This document shows, piece by piece, positions 15,841 to 24,990 of a stretch of 54,629 bases of DNA (its first letter is position 1; each line of letters begins with the position of its first letter). The DNA comes from Lachnospiraceae bacterium UBA6403. GTDB lineage: Bacteria > Bacillota > Clostridia > Lachnospirales > Lachnospiraceae. The stretch is from positions 58,857-113,485 of the forward strand of contig DJPV01000068.1 of the NCBI GenBank assembly GCA_002437435.1, read 5' to 3'. Below the pieces are notes generated by a model that had not been told where the DNA came from, searched no databases, and was given only the letters and a program-made list of their open reading frames with translations. Position numbers and translations under genes: made by a program.

Positions 15841-18201
15841 ATGGGTACTGGAATTAGCATGTCAAGTGTCAACAAAATAAAAGAACTTGCGGCAAGCGGG
15901 GATTATAGTCTTGCATTAGATATACTTGAACATCAGGATTTGACCAGATCACTTTCACCTCAGTTTATAAAAATCTGTGGTGAGGTGTACTATGAAAATG
16001 GACGTTATGCGGAAGCAAGAGCTGCTCTTGTTAAAGCCCATTCCATGGCACCTATTGGTAATAAGATTATTTATTCATTAATCAAAGTATATCTGTCAGA
16101 GGGATTTTATTCACTTGTAGACACATATTATGAGATCTATAAATTTAATCAAAATGAAAAAGATGTAGGTACATATCGTATTGAATACATGATTGCAAAA
16201 GCAAAACACAGTTCCATTAAAGAGTTGTATGGAATTCTTATTTCGGCAAATGAGATGGAGACAAATGCAGCTTGGGATTTTGAAATGTTATTATTATATG
16301 CTGCAATGAAAAATATGGAAAAACTCCGGTCGGAATCAGAGATTTTCTGTGCAACTTATAAAGGGTCACCATATATTGAGAAAGTGAACCGGCTTAGAGA
16401 TGGATCATATGATATAGAGAATGCTATATATTGTTATCCTGCATCAGAGCAGAAAGACGCTTCAGAAGAACAGGAAGAAACCAGAGTATTTGAGCAGAAG
16501 GTTTTGGAAGCAGATCATCTTCGTATGTTTCCGAAAGATCCAAAGATAACCTTAATGGTTGAGGATCGGGAGCCTGTACCAAATTCTGTGAAGTTCAAAC
16601 AGATGTTACTTAAATCAAAAGAAAAGAAAGAGTTAAAGAAACAGCAGAAGAAAGAACAGCAGGAAAAGGCAAAGTCGGAGGAAGGACAGGAAAAGGAAAA
16701 GAGGTTCCATATAGGACGGATGTCTAAGAAAGAAGAAGCTGCGATCGAAGAGGTGATTGCTGAAACAGAGAAGGCACAGCCTGATAAAGATAAATTGCTG
16801 GATGAGGTGATGGCAGTAAAGGAACCATCGGATTCTGTACAGCCTGAGGAAACTGAAGAAGAACAGAAAGAGCAGGAGACGTCTTCGGTTGTTAATGAAG
16901 AAAAGAATCTGGATCAGATATCAGAAGAATCCTTCGATGAAAGTCTGGATGATTTTGATACCTCGGATATCACAGATGATTTCGATACAGTTTTGATGGT
17001 TGACCCTGATGCGCTAGAACAAAGTAAGCCAGAGACTGAAATAACTGCCGAGAAAGCAGTTACAGAGCCGGAGGTTGAAGAAGCTGCAGAGCCGGAGACC
17101 GAAGAAGATATCGGGGAAGAAGTCACAGAACCTGAGACAGAGGAAGGTGCCGAGAAAGAAACTAAACCTGTAGAATCAGAGAACGAAGCAGCTGCCAAGA
17201 ACGAAGTCACAGAGCCGGAAACGGTTGTTGAAGAAGCCGGGTATGCAGAACCTGCGGAGCCGCATGAGTATGCAGAGACAGCGGAGACTGCTGAACAGTT
17301 GTCTGAAGAAGATGAGACGGTTCTCATAGAAGAATCTCAGATAAAGGAAGATGAAGAACTTTCTGAAGATGTTCCAGAATCAGAAAAAAAGGAAGATCAG
17401 AAGTTTGATATTGATGTTGCAATCCAGTCATTGGATGAATATAAATTAGATACGGACGATTGGGACGACGATTCGTTTGAACAGGCATATGAGGATGACG
17501 ATATTGTCGAGATCTCAGAAGTTCCGAAAGATTTGATGCCAGATGAAAGTGATAAGGATGTCATTCCGTCTGAGACAGAAGAACCAGAGAATCCTGAGAC
17601 GAAAGAATCTGAGAAATCTGAAATAAAAGAAGTTGAGCTGATAGAGAGTGAAACTGTTGATGAACCGGAAACGGATATTGAACCAGAAACAGAAGAACCG
17701 GAACAGGAAGAGCCGGAGCCGACAGAACCGGAGCTGCTTGAGCAACTTGCTGATTCAGAACCAGAAATTTCAGAACCGGTGGTTGAGAATCCTGCAGATA
17801 TAAATAGCAGGAAAATAGATTTTCCAACATTCAGATCGAGTCTTTTCCCTGATTACAACAGCGAAAAGCCGCCTGTTGTAGAGCATGTACAGCATGAAGA
17901 TATACAGAAAGAATACGATCAGAAGATGGCTGAAAATCTGAAAAAAGAGGAAGCCTTGATCAGTGAGACAGATGAGCTGCTTGCAAGACTTGGAATTGAA
18001 CTCGGAACAAAATATGCATCGAACACTGATTATTTCAATATGCATCAGGACAGTTTTGTACTGAATTCATCTGAGGAGGCTGCTGAAGCTGACCAATCGA
18101 ATGATATAAAGGAAGCCGATAACGTTTCAGATACTGAATTGGTGAAGAAATCGGATTTCAGGCACTCTGATGAAAAGAAATATAAGCTTAAGAAAAGATG
18201 A
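15841..18201 (+). CDS. Large acidic protein with N-terminal TPR-like superhelix, unknown function
   Basis: 786 residues. The N-terminal 200 residues are helical repeats of TPR type (for example GEVYYENGRYAEARAALVKA). A Lys/Glu stretch follows at about 255-300. Then comes a very long Glu/Pro/Thr-rich, presumably disordered region (about 300-660) built of degenerate E-P-E-T-E units. A helical C-terminal segment (about 660-740) contains DIQKEYDQKMAENL and DELLARLGIELG. The extreme C-terminus is basic (KYKLKKR). No signal peptide or TM segment. ATG 15841 follows AGGAG by 9 nt. The coiled-coil gene follows 63 bp later with no terminator between. It may be a scaffold; that is inference. Confidence 0.75.
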   Translation: MGTGISMSSVNKIKELAASGDYSLALDILEHQDLTRSLSPQFIKICGEVYYENGRYAEARAALVKAHSMAPIGNKIIYSLIKVYLSEGFYSLVDTYYEIYKFNQNEKDVGTYRIEYMIAKAKHSSIKELYGILISANEMETNAAWDFEMLLLYAAMKNMEKLRSESEIFCATYKGSPYIEKVNRLRDGSYDIENAIYCYPASEQKDASEEQEETRVFEQKVLEADHLRMFPKDPKITLMVEDREPVPNSVKFKQMLLKSKEKKELKKQQKKEQQEKAKSEEGQEKEKRFHIGRMSKKEEAAIEEVIAETEKAQPDKDKLLDEVMAVKEPSDSVQPEETEEEQKEQETSSVVNEEKNLDQISEESFDESLDDFDTSDITDDFDTVLMVDPDALEQSKPETEITAEKAVTEPEVEEAAEPETEEDIGEEVTEPETEEGAEKETKPVESENEAAAKNEVTEPETVVEEAGYAEPAEPHEYAETAETAEQLSEEDETVLIEESQIKEDEELSEDVPESEKKEDQKFDIDVAIQSLDEYKLDTDDWDDDSFEQAYEDDDIVEISEVPKDLMPDESDKDVIPSETEEPENPETKESEKSEIKEVELIESETVDEPETDIEPETEEPEQEEPEPTEPELLEQLADSEPEISEPVVENPADINSRKIDFPTFRSSLFPDYNSEKPPVVEHVQHEDIQKEYDQKMAENLKKEEALISETDELLARLGIELGTKYASNTDYFNMHQDSFVLNSSEEAAEADQSNDIKEADNVSDTELVKKSDFRHSDEKKYKLKKR

Positions 18202-18264
18202 CAAATAATTATATTAATATAAATATTAGTGTTTTATTTGATAATGTGGAAGGAGGCGTACAAA

Positions 18265-21200
18265 TTGGCTATAGATCAAACAGAAGCTATGATTGCTGCG
18301 ATAAAGGCACAGCTTGAAAAAGAGAGAGCTGCTGAAGCTGCAAAGCAGAAAAGACTTGAAGAAGAACAGGCTTTGAAGAATATGAGCAGCAATAAAAAGA
18401 AGTCTTCAGATAGCGGAAGCAAGAGCCAATATAAGACTTTGTCTGCTGAAGAACTTGCGCGTATTGAGGAGAAGAAACGTCGTAAGAGAGAAGAAGCATT
18501 AGGTATTGTCCATGAGGACAAACCTGAAGAGACAGAGAACAAAGAAGCTGAAGCTGAAAAGCCGGATAAAAATAAAGAGGCAGAGGGTGAAGCTAAAACA
18601 GAGGATAAAAATGAAAAGCAGGGAATGCCAAAGATCAGCCTTAACCTTGGTGGTATTGCTGATGAGGGACTTGGCGACTTTGGCGGCAGTCTCGGCGGTG
18701 GCCTTGGAGAAGGTCCTGGTGGACTTGGCGGTCTTGGTGGCGGCCTTGGAGAAGGTTCTGGTGGACTTAGCGGTCTTGGTGGCGGCCTTGGAAGCGCACC
18801 TTCAGGAGAAGGCCTTTTAGGAAAACCAGGTGCAGCAGGAAGTGGTCTTGGTTCAACTATGAACATGAATGCTTCCCTCGGACCAAATAAGGTTAAAGGT
18901 AAAGATAAGACAACATTATCTGATGATGCAGAAAGATTCGATGAAGATGATATGTCATCAGTTGTTTCAGATGATACAGAATGGACACCAGGTAAGAATG
19001 TTAAGGTAAAAGAGGTTAAGACTCAAAAAGGGAATGACAAAAATGGTGATCTTTTCAGTATTTTACCTGATAGAAATAAAAATGGTGCAGATGTTTCATC
19101 TATGTATGATATAGATGACGATGATGACGACGATGATTTCCTTGGAGCTGGTATTGAAAATCTTTCCAATATTGATGAAACAAGTGAGGAAGAAGCTGCA
19201 CGTATAAAAGCTGAGGAAGAGGCACGTAAGAAAGCTGAAGAAGAAGCTAAGAAGAAAGCAGAGGAAGAAGCTAAGAAGAAGGCAGAGGAAGAAGCTAAGC
19301 GTAAAGCGGCTGAAGAAGAAGCCAGAAAGAAAGCAGAGGAAGCACGTAAGAAAGCTGCGGCAGAAAAGGCAAAAGTTGAAGCTGAAACGAAGAAGAAGCA
19401 GGCGATCGAGCTTGCTGAACGTAAGGCGCAGGATGCAAAGAATGTAGTTGAAACAGCAAAGAAGACGATTGCGGATTCTGAAAAGGAAGAAAAAGAACTG
19501 AAATCACAGCTTGAAGAATGTGCGAAGAAGAAGGCTGCTTATGAAGATAAGATGAAAGCGGAATTCGATGCAAAGAAAAAGGCTGATGAGGAGCTTTTAG
19601 CAAAAGAAGATGCAGAACTTGAGACAAAAGTAAAAGCTATCAATAAAGAGATAGAAGATACAAATAAGAAAGCAAAAGATGATTCTGATAAGGTATTAAA
19701 GGAAAGCAATCCGGAGACTGTTAAGACAAAGATCATCAATGAAGCACAGGCTGCCGCTGATCAGGCAATTAAGAAGCTTGCAGATGCCAAGAAGGCAAAT
19801 GTTGAAAAGCATGAAGCAGAATATACAAAGGCCTGCAAGGATGCGGAAACAGCTTCAGCAAAATTGGATGAAGATAAAAAGAAAGCAATTGAGGCAGCCA
19901 GGAAGAAGAAAGAAACACAGGATGGCAAAGCAAAGAAACTGATCGATGAAGCAGAGCAGAACAAAGAACGTGCCGGTGTTATCTTTACAGATTCAAAGAA
20001 GGCTGAAGAAGAGGCAGCTCTTAATCTTAAGAATACAACAGATATGGAATCTGAGTCGTTGAAGGCTCTGGCAGGACTTGAAAGCAAACTCGCAGAAAGT
20101 GAGAGTAAGTTAAAGACTGCTATAAATAATAATGATTCAGCAGCCAAGGCGATTGATACCGCAAAGAAAGCATTAAAAGAAGCGGAAGCAAAAGAAGCAG
20201 AAGCATTAAAGAAACTGGAGGAAGCGAGATCTGCAAGAGCAGCAGCAGAAACCAGAATTTCAAAAGGCGAAGCTGATAAGAAAAAGTTCCAGTCCGAAAT
20301 TGATGCAATCAATGCAGAAAAGAAGACTACAAATGCCGATATTGCAGAAACCAAGAAAGATGTAGAATTATTCAAGTCTGCAAAGACAGAAGCACAGCAG
20401 GCACTTGATGCAGCAAAGAAATCTGCAGTAGAGGCAGAAGATCTCCTGTCTAAGGCAGAAAATGCTGAAGAGGAAGCTGAGGAGATTCTGGAGAAAGCTA
20501 AGATTGAAGAAGAAGTAGAGATTCAGAATGCGGAAAAGATTGCTGCAGACGGAAAAGAGAAACTGGATAAGGATAAAAAGTCCAGAGAAGATGCTCATGA
20601 GAAGTTCCTTGCAGATGAAGAAGAAAAATATGCTACGGGCGAGGCTGCAGAACTTGAAAAAGTTCAGTCTGCTGCAATGACAGCTGAAAAGGAAGCTGCT
20701 GATTCTCAGAAGAAGGCAGAAGAAGCTGCACAGAAGCTGCTTGATGATGCTAAAAAGAAAGAGGAAGAATTAAAGCAGAAGATTGCTGATCTGAAGACGG
20801 AACAGGCAGAACGTATTGTTGCAAGAAAAGCTGCTAATGAAGAAGCAGTTAAGAAAGCAGAAGATAAAAAGAAACATGATCTTGATTCGCTTCTGAAAGA
20901 AGAGATCAGTACAAAGAAGCAGTTGGAAGAGGTTAGTGGCAGAGCTGCTGCAGCTGCCAAGGTTCTTGAAAAAGCTGTTAAGAAAGAAGAAGAAGCAAGA
21001 AAACAGGTTGAACTCTTAAAGGCAGGAAAAGTAGAGGAAGCATCTAAGATAGATGTATCCTTAGAAGCAACAGATGAATCTGCTGTAGAAGCTGAACAGA
21101 GTGAGATCAATCAGGAAATGAAGAAAGCATTGCCATCAGAAGCAAAGTATCTGTATAAGTATCTTTGCGTAAATCCTGCTGGTGCACAGATTGTAAATGT

Positions 21201-21810
21201 TCTTCAGACTATGAAAGTGGATCCAAAGCGGTCAAAAAATCTTGTAATTCTTGGTCTGCATGGATTTGGTTCAGTAAAAGTCGGTGAAGATTTTGCTGAA
21301 TGTTATTATGATCTTGGTTTCTGTACATCACCTGCAAAAGCAAAAGTTAAAGCAAAGGTAATTAATAGTGGTAAGCTTGCCGGCGCAGTTACAAAACTGA
21401 AAGGCGGATGTCTGATCGTTGAGAGTGCAGGACTTATTACTCCTGAACGTTTCAAAGAAATGGTTGATCTTTGTTCTGCAGAGAAGAATGATGTAAAGAT
21501 CATTCTTACCGGTGAAAAAGTTGCACTCAGCAAGATGCTTGCGGATAATATGACGCAGGCAAGAAGCTTTAACAATCGTGTTTATTTCGATCAGATTAAA
21601 GAAGAGAATATGATTGTAATGGCCAAAGAATATATCATTGAAAAAGGATATAAATACGAAGATGGTATTGAGGGCAATATTAAAAATGCACTTCTTGCAA
21701 TGGAATCCGGTAATATTGACAGATTGTTAACTGCTATAGACGAAGCGATGGAACGTGCAGATGCAAGAAATCCAGAAGCAAAGAAAGTAATGAAGACAGA
21801 TATAAAGTAA
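18265..21810 (+). CDS. Giant Ala/Lys/Glu coiled-coil protein with degenerate CbxX/SpoVK-type AAA+ C-terminal domain
   Basis: 1181 residues. The start is TTG 18265, 8 nt after AGGAGG (18251-18256); an upstream GTG lacks a ribosome binding site. Order: basic/acidic N-terminal helix (1-130); Gly/Leu-rich repeat (about 125-205); acidic linker with a run of eight Asp (about 285); TolA-like coiled coil (about 310-945) including four or more EEEAKKKA octads; C-terminal domain (about 952-1181). The last domain follows the layout of CbxX/RuBisCO-activase-like AAA+ proteins. The Walker A position reads GLHGFGSVK (Lys-Thr lost), Walker B reads GGCLIVESAG (catalytic Glu lost), and sensor-like IILTGEK plus RSFNNRVYF are kept. 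It is probably a pseudo-ATPase. No TM segment or signal peptide. Cotranscribed with the acidic TPR gene. Function unknown. Confidence 0.78.
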   Translation: MAIDQTEAMIAAIKAQLEKERAAEAAKQKRLEEEQALKNMSSNKKKSSDSGSKSQYKTLSAEELARIEEKKRRKREEALGIVHEDKPEETENKEAEAEKPDKNKEAEGEAKTEDKNEKQGMPKISLNLGGIADEGLGDFGGSLGGGLGEGPGGLGGLGGGLGEGSGGLSGLGGGLGSAPSGEGLLGKPGAAGSGLGSTMNMNASLGPNKVKGKDKTTLSDDAERFDEDDMSSVVSDDTEWTPGKNVKVKEVKTQKGNDKNGDLFSILPDRNKNGADVSSMYDIDDDDDDDDFLGAGIENLSNIDETSEEEAARIKAEEEARKKAEEEAKKKAEEEAKKKAEEEAKRKAAEEEARKKAEEARKKAAAEKAKVEAETKKKQAIELAERKAQDAKNVVETAKKTIADSEKEEKELKSQLEECAKKKAAYEDKMKAEFDAKKKADEELLAKEDAELETKVKAINKEIEDTNKKAKDDSDKVLKESNPETVKTKIINEAQAAADQAIKKLADAKKANVEKHEAEYTKACKDAETASAKLDEDKKKAIEAARKKKETQDGKAKKLIDEAEQNKERAGVIFTDSKKAEEEAALNLKNTTDMESESLKALAGLESKLAESESKLKTAINNNDSAAKAIDTAKKALKEAEAKEAEALKKLEEARSARAAAETRISKGEADKKKFQSEIDAINAEKKTTNADIAETKKDVELFKSAKTEAQQALDAAKKSAVEAEDLLSKAENAEEEAEEILEKAKIEEEVEIQNAEKIAADGKEKLDKDKKSREDAHEKFLADEEEKYATGEAAELEKVQSAAMTAEKEAADSQKKAEEAAQKLLDDAKKKEEELKQKIADLKTEQAERIVARKAANEEAVKKAEDKKKHDLDSLLKEEISTKKQLEEVSGRAAAAAKVLEKAVKKEEEARKQVELLKAGKVEEASKIDVSLEATDESAVEAEQSEINQEMKKALPSEAKYLYKYLCVNPAGAQIVNVLQTMKVDPKRSKNLVILGLHGFGSVKVGEDFAECYYDLGFCTSPAKAKVKAKVINSGKLAGAVTKLKGGCLIVESAGLITPERFKEMVDLCSAEKNDVKIILTGEKVALSKMLADNMTQARSFNNRVYFDQIKEENMIVMAKEYIIEKGYKYEDGIEGNIKNALLAMESGNIDRLLTAIDEAMERADARNPEAKKVMKTDIK
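18694..18819 (+). repeat. In-frame 42-bp tandem repeat encoding a Gly/Leu-rich segment
   Basis: Two full 42-bp units (18694-18735 and 18736-18777) encode GGGLGEGPGGLGGL and GGGLGEGSGGLSGL. A diverged third follows. The copies differ by a few substitutions only, suggesting recent expansion. Confidence 0.8.
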
Positions 21811-21851
21811 AATGAATATCATATGATAACATTTTCCGGTTTATATTTTGG

Positions 21852-21880
21852 TTGAAAAAAATGGTGCCAATGTTTATAAT
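21852..21880 (+). promoter_or_regulatory. Promoter for the MreB-like gene, embedded in a terminator
   Basis: TTGAAA (21852-21857), a 17-bp spacer and a perfect TATAAT (21875-21880). The -10 box lies in the left arm of the hairpin listed next, so the predicted start (about 21887) is within that hairpin. Confidence 0.65.
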
Positions 21881-21911
21881 ATTTATTATTGTAAACTTGG
21901 CGCTTTTTTTA
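21864..21911 (+). terminator. Terminator of the acidic TPR/coiled-coil operon
   Basis: GTGCCAA (21864-21870) pairs with TTGGCGC (21897-21903). It is extended inward by GTTTA/TAAAC-type pairing after one bulge, with T7 at 21904-21910. It overlaps the promoter of the next gene. Confidence 0.8.
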
Positions 21912-21946
21912 TGTTTGCCAATTTTTAAGGAGAAATAAAAGAAAGT

Positions 21947-22933
21947 ATGGATATTGGAGTAGATTTAGGAACTTCAAATGTGCTGATATATGTGAAAGGC
22001 CGCGGAGTAGTGATCAATCAGCCATCTGTTGTTGCATATGAGAAAAGTTCAAAACGCATTATTGCGATTGGAAATAAAGCAAAGAAGATGATCGGAAAGA
22101 CACCGGAATCGATTGAAGTGGTAAGACCCCTTGTGAAAGGAGTAGTTTCCGACTATACTGTTACAGAGCGAATGCTAAAGGCATTTATCCGTAGTGCGAT
22201 GGAGAAACGAACCGGAGTTGGAAGACCGAAGATCTGTGTCTGTGTTCCGAGCGGAGTAACAGAAGTAGAACGGAGAGCCGTAGAAGAAGCTGTATATAGA
22301 ACCGGAGCTAAAAGTGTCTATGTTATGGAAGAACCTCTTGCAGCAGCAATTGGTGCAGCGGTTGATATAGAAGAAGCAAAGGGAAATATGGTTATTGATA
22401 TCGGTGGTGGCACAACTGATATTGCCGTTATATCACTTGGCGGGGCAGTAGAAAGCCAGTCGATCAAAGCGGCAGGGGATGACTACAATGCATCGATGAT
22501 ACGTTATATCAGACGAAAATATAATTTGTTGATCGGAGAACAGACAGCAGAAAAAGCAAAGATTGCCGTGGGGTCGGTATATGAAAGACCAGAGGATATA
22601 ACCTATGTTGTAAAGGGAAGAGATTTGATCAAAGGTCTTCCAAAAGCTATAACGATCACGGCAAATGAGACGATAGAAGCGTTTGCAGATACGACTTCCC
22701 ATATCCTGACAGCGATTCATGGGGTGCTGGAAACTGCACCACCGGAACTTGTTGCAGATATATCGGTAAATGGAATTGTCCTGACAGGTGGTGGAAGCCT
22801 GATGTACGGAATGGATAAGCTGATCAAGGAGAAAACAGGAATTGATACGTATGTTTCGGATAAGGCATTAGAAGCGGTAGCACTCGGAGCTGGTATGTCG
22901 GTTGATATTGCAGCAAGAAAAGAAGAAGCATAG
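21947..22933 (+). CDS. MreB/Mbl-like rod-shape-determining actin homologue
   Basis: A 328-residue bacterial actin. Phosphate 1 loop IGVDLGTSNVLIYVKG (residues 2-18), phosphate 2 VIDIGGGTTDIAVISLGG (about 147-165), and adenosine loop VLTGGGSLMYGMD (about 280-292) are intact, so ATP binding is expected. It starts directly at the first beta strand, without the N-terminal amphipathic helix many MreBs use for membrane binding. AAGGAG lies 14 nt before ATG 21947, longer than usual. No mreC or mreD follows, which marks it as an orphan paralogue (Mbl or MreBH-like). It has its own promoter but sits next to the coiled-coil gene. ygiQ follows 17 bp downstream. Confidence 0.9.
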   Translation: MDIGVDLGTSNVLIYVKGRGVVINQPSVVAYEKSSKRIIAIGNKAKKMIGKTPESIEVVRPLVKGVVSDYTVTERMLKAFIRSAMEKRTGVGRPKICVCVPSGVTEVERRAVEEAVYRTGAKSVYVMEEPLAAAIGAAVDIEEAKGNMVIDIGGGTTDIAVISLGGAVESQSIKAAGDDYNASMIRYIRRKYNLLIGEQTAEKAKIAVGSVYERPEDITYVVKGRDLIKGLPKAITITANETIEAFADTTSHILTAIHGVLETAPPELVADISVNGIVLTGGGSLMYGMDKLIKEKTGIDTYVSDKALEAVALGAGMSVDIAARKEEA

Positions 22934-22950
22934 AAAACAGAGAAAAGTAA

Positions 22951-24969
22951 ATGACATATACACATAATTTTCTGCCAGTCAACAAAAAAGAAATGAAAGA
23001 TAGAGGATGGGAACAGCCGGACTTCGTGTTTATTACCGGAGATGCTTATGTGGACCATCCTTCTTTTGGTCCGGCGATCATCAGCAGAGTATTGGAAGCA
23101 CATGGATATAAGATATGCATGATTCCACAGCCGGACTGGAAAGACGATAAGAGTATAGATGTATTCGGCAGACCAAGACTTGGATTTCTGGTTTCCGGTG
23201 GAAATATGGATTCGATGGTAAATCATTATACTGTTTCGAAAAAACATAGAAGCGTAGATTCCTATTCTCCGGGCGGAAAGATGGGGTTGAGACCGGATTA
23301 TGCAACGGTAGTATATTGCAATCTGATCCGAAGAACATATAAGGATGTACCGATCATCATTGGAGGAATAGAAGCGAGTCTCAGAAGACTGGCACATTAT
23401 GATTATTGGTCTAATAAACTGAAACATTCGATCCTGATCGATTCACAGGCAGATCTGTTGTCCTATGGGATGGGGGAACACAGCATGGTCGAGATCGCAG
23501 ATGCATTAGACAGCGGAATTGATGTCGGGGATATTACATTTATACGTGGAACGGTCTATAAGACAAAGAACCTGTCCGATGTAGAAGATCCGGTAATCCT
23601 GCCGGATTTTGAAACACTTCAGGAAGACCGTTTAAAATATGCAGAAAGTTTTTATACACAGTATATAAATACAGATCCATATTCCGGTAAAGTATTGGTA
23701 GAGGGATATGGTAACCGGGGATATGTTGTTCAAAATCCTGCGGCATATCCGCTCACGCAGATGGAGATGGATGATGTATATGGATATAATTATATGAATG
23801 CCTATCATCCGATGTATGAAAAGGATGGAGGAATTCCTGCTATAGCAGAGGTGAAGTTTAGTCTTGCGAGCAATCGTGGCTGCTTTGGCGGATGCAGTTT
23901 CTGTGCACTTACCTTTCATCAGGGCAGGATTGTTCAGACCAGAAGTCATGAGTCAATTATTGAAGAAGCAAAGCGCATGACGAAAGATCCGGAGTTTAAG
24001 GGATATATCCACGATGTGGGAGGACCTACGGCGAATTTCAGACATCCGTCCTGTGAAAAACAGATGAAATACGGCGTATGTCAGAACAAACAATGTCTGT
24101 TTCCAAAACCATGTCAGAATCTGAATGCCAGCCATGAGGATTATGTTGAGTTGCTCCGCAAATTAAGACAGATACCGGGTGTAAAGAAAGTATTTGTAAG
24201 ATCCGGTATACGATTTGACTATCTGCTTGCAGATCATGATGATACCTTTCTGCGTGAACTTTGCAGGTACCATATTAGTGGACAGTTAAGGGTTGCACCG
24301 GAACATATCTCAGATAATGTTTTGAAGTATATGGGGAAACCATCGAATCAGGTATATGAGACATTTATAAAAAAATACGAAAAGGTCAACGAGCGGTACG
24401 GTCTGAAACAATATGCAGTACCATACCTGATGTCATCACATCCGGGTTCTACATTAAAGGATGCAATAACGCTGGCAGAATATATCCGTGATATCGGATA
24501 TATGCCGGAGCAGGTACAGGACTTTTATCCGACACCATCAACAATCTCGACCTGTATGTATTATACAGGGGTAGATCCACGTACGATGAAACCGGTATAT
24601 GTGGCGCGAGATCCGCATGAGAAAGCAATGCAACGAGCACTGATTCAGTACAGAAGACCGGAGAATTATGATTTGGTAAAAGAAGCGTTGATAAAGGCAG
24701 GACGGGTGGATCTGATCGGATTTGAAAAACATTGTCTGATCACACCAAGAAAGATGGACAGGAATAATGCGGGACATAGAGATGTTCACGGTAAGAAGAC
24801 ATCAGGACAGGTATCGCATAACAAGAATAACAATCAAAGAAAATCAGATAAAAATGCTGGAAATTATAAATCCAGACATGATAACAGAAATATTAAAAAT
24901 GATAAATCTGCAAGGGAAAATGATAAAAAATATCAAAAACAGAAATCTGGAAAGAAAAAACACTTTTAG
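22951..24969 (+). CDS. YgiQ-family radical SAM protein
   Basis: 672 residues. An N-terminal B12-binding-like region (with VFITGDAYVDHPSFG) is followed by the radical SAM core, whose cluster cysteines are in SNRGCFGGCSFCALTFHQGR (C-x3-C-x2-C, about residue 310). Conserved DVGGPTANF and VRSGIRFDYL motifs follow. The last 70 residues are Lys/Asn/Ser-rich and likely disordered, which is common in YgiQ. The function is unproven in general; an RNA-linked role has been suggested from the tail. It probably shares the MreB-like transcript (17-bp gap, weak ribosome binding site). A 14-bp inverted repeat follows the gene. Confidence 0.93.
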   Translation: MTYTHNFLPVNKKEMKDRGWEQPDFVFITGDAYVDHPSFGPAIISRVLEAHGYKICMIPQPDWKDDKSIDVFGRPRLGFLVSGGNMDSMVNHYTVSKKHRSVDSYSPGGKMGLRPDYATVVYCNLIRRTYKDVPIIIGGIEASLRRLAHYDYWSNKLKHSILIDSQADLLSYGMGEHSMVEIADALDSGIDVGDITFIRGTVYKTKNLSDVEDPVILPDFETLQEDRLKYAESFYTQYINTDPYSGKVLVEGYGNRGYVVQNPAAYPLTQMEMDDVYGYNYMNAYHPMYEKDGGIPAIAEVKFSLASNRGCFGGCSFCALTFHQGRIVQTRSHESIIEEAKRMTKDPEFKGYIHDVGGPTANFRHPSCEKQMKYGVCQNKQCLFPKPCQNLNASHEDYVELLRKLRQIPGVKKVFVRSGIRFDYLLADHDDTFLRELCRYHISGQLRVAPEHISDNVLKYMGKPSNQVYETFIKKYEKVNERYGLKQYAVPYLMSSHPGSTLKDAITLAEYIRDIGYMPEQVQDFYPTPSTISTCMYYTGVDPRTMKPVYVARDPHEKAMQRALIQYRRPENYDLVKEALIKAGRVDLIGFEKHCLITPRKMDRNNAGHRDVHGKKTSGQVSHNKNNNQRKSDKNAGNYKSRHDNRNIKNDKSARENDKKYQKQKSGKKKHF

Positions 24970-24990
24970 TTTATACAAAATTAAGGAAAT

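Noticed and set aside
18276..18866. A 196-codon reverse-strand Pro/Ser-rich frame.
   Set aside because: It is the antisense of the Gly/Lys/Glu-rich coiled-coil gene; biased codons remove stops on the other strand. The same holds for 16914-17327 and 19761-20375.
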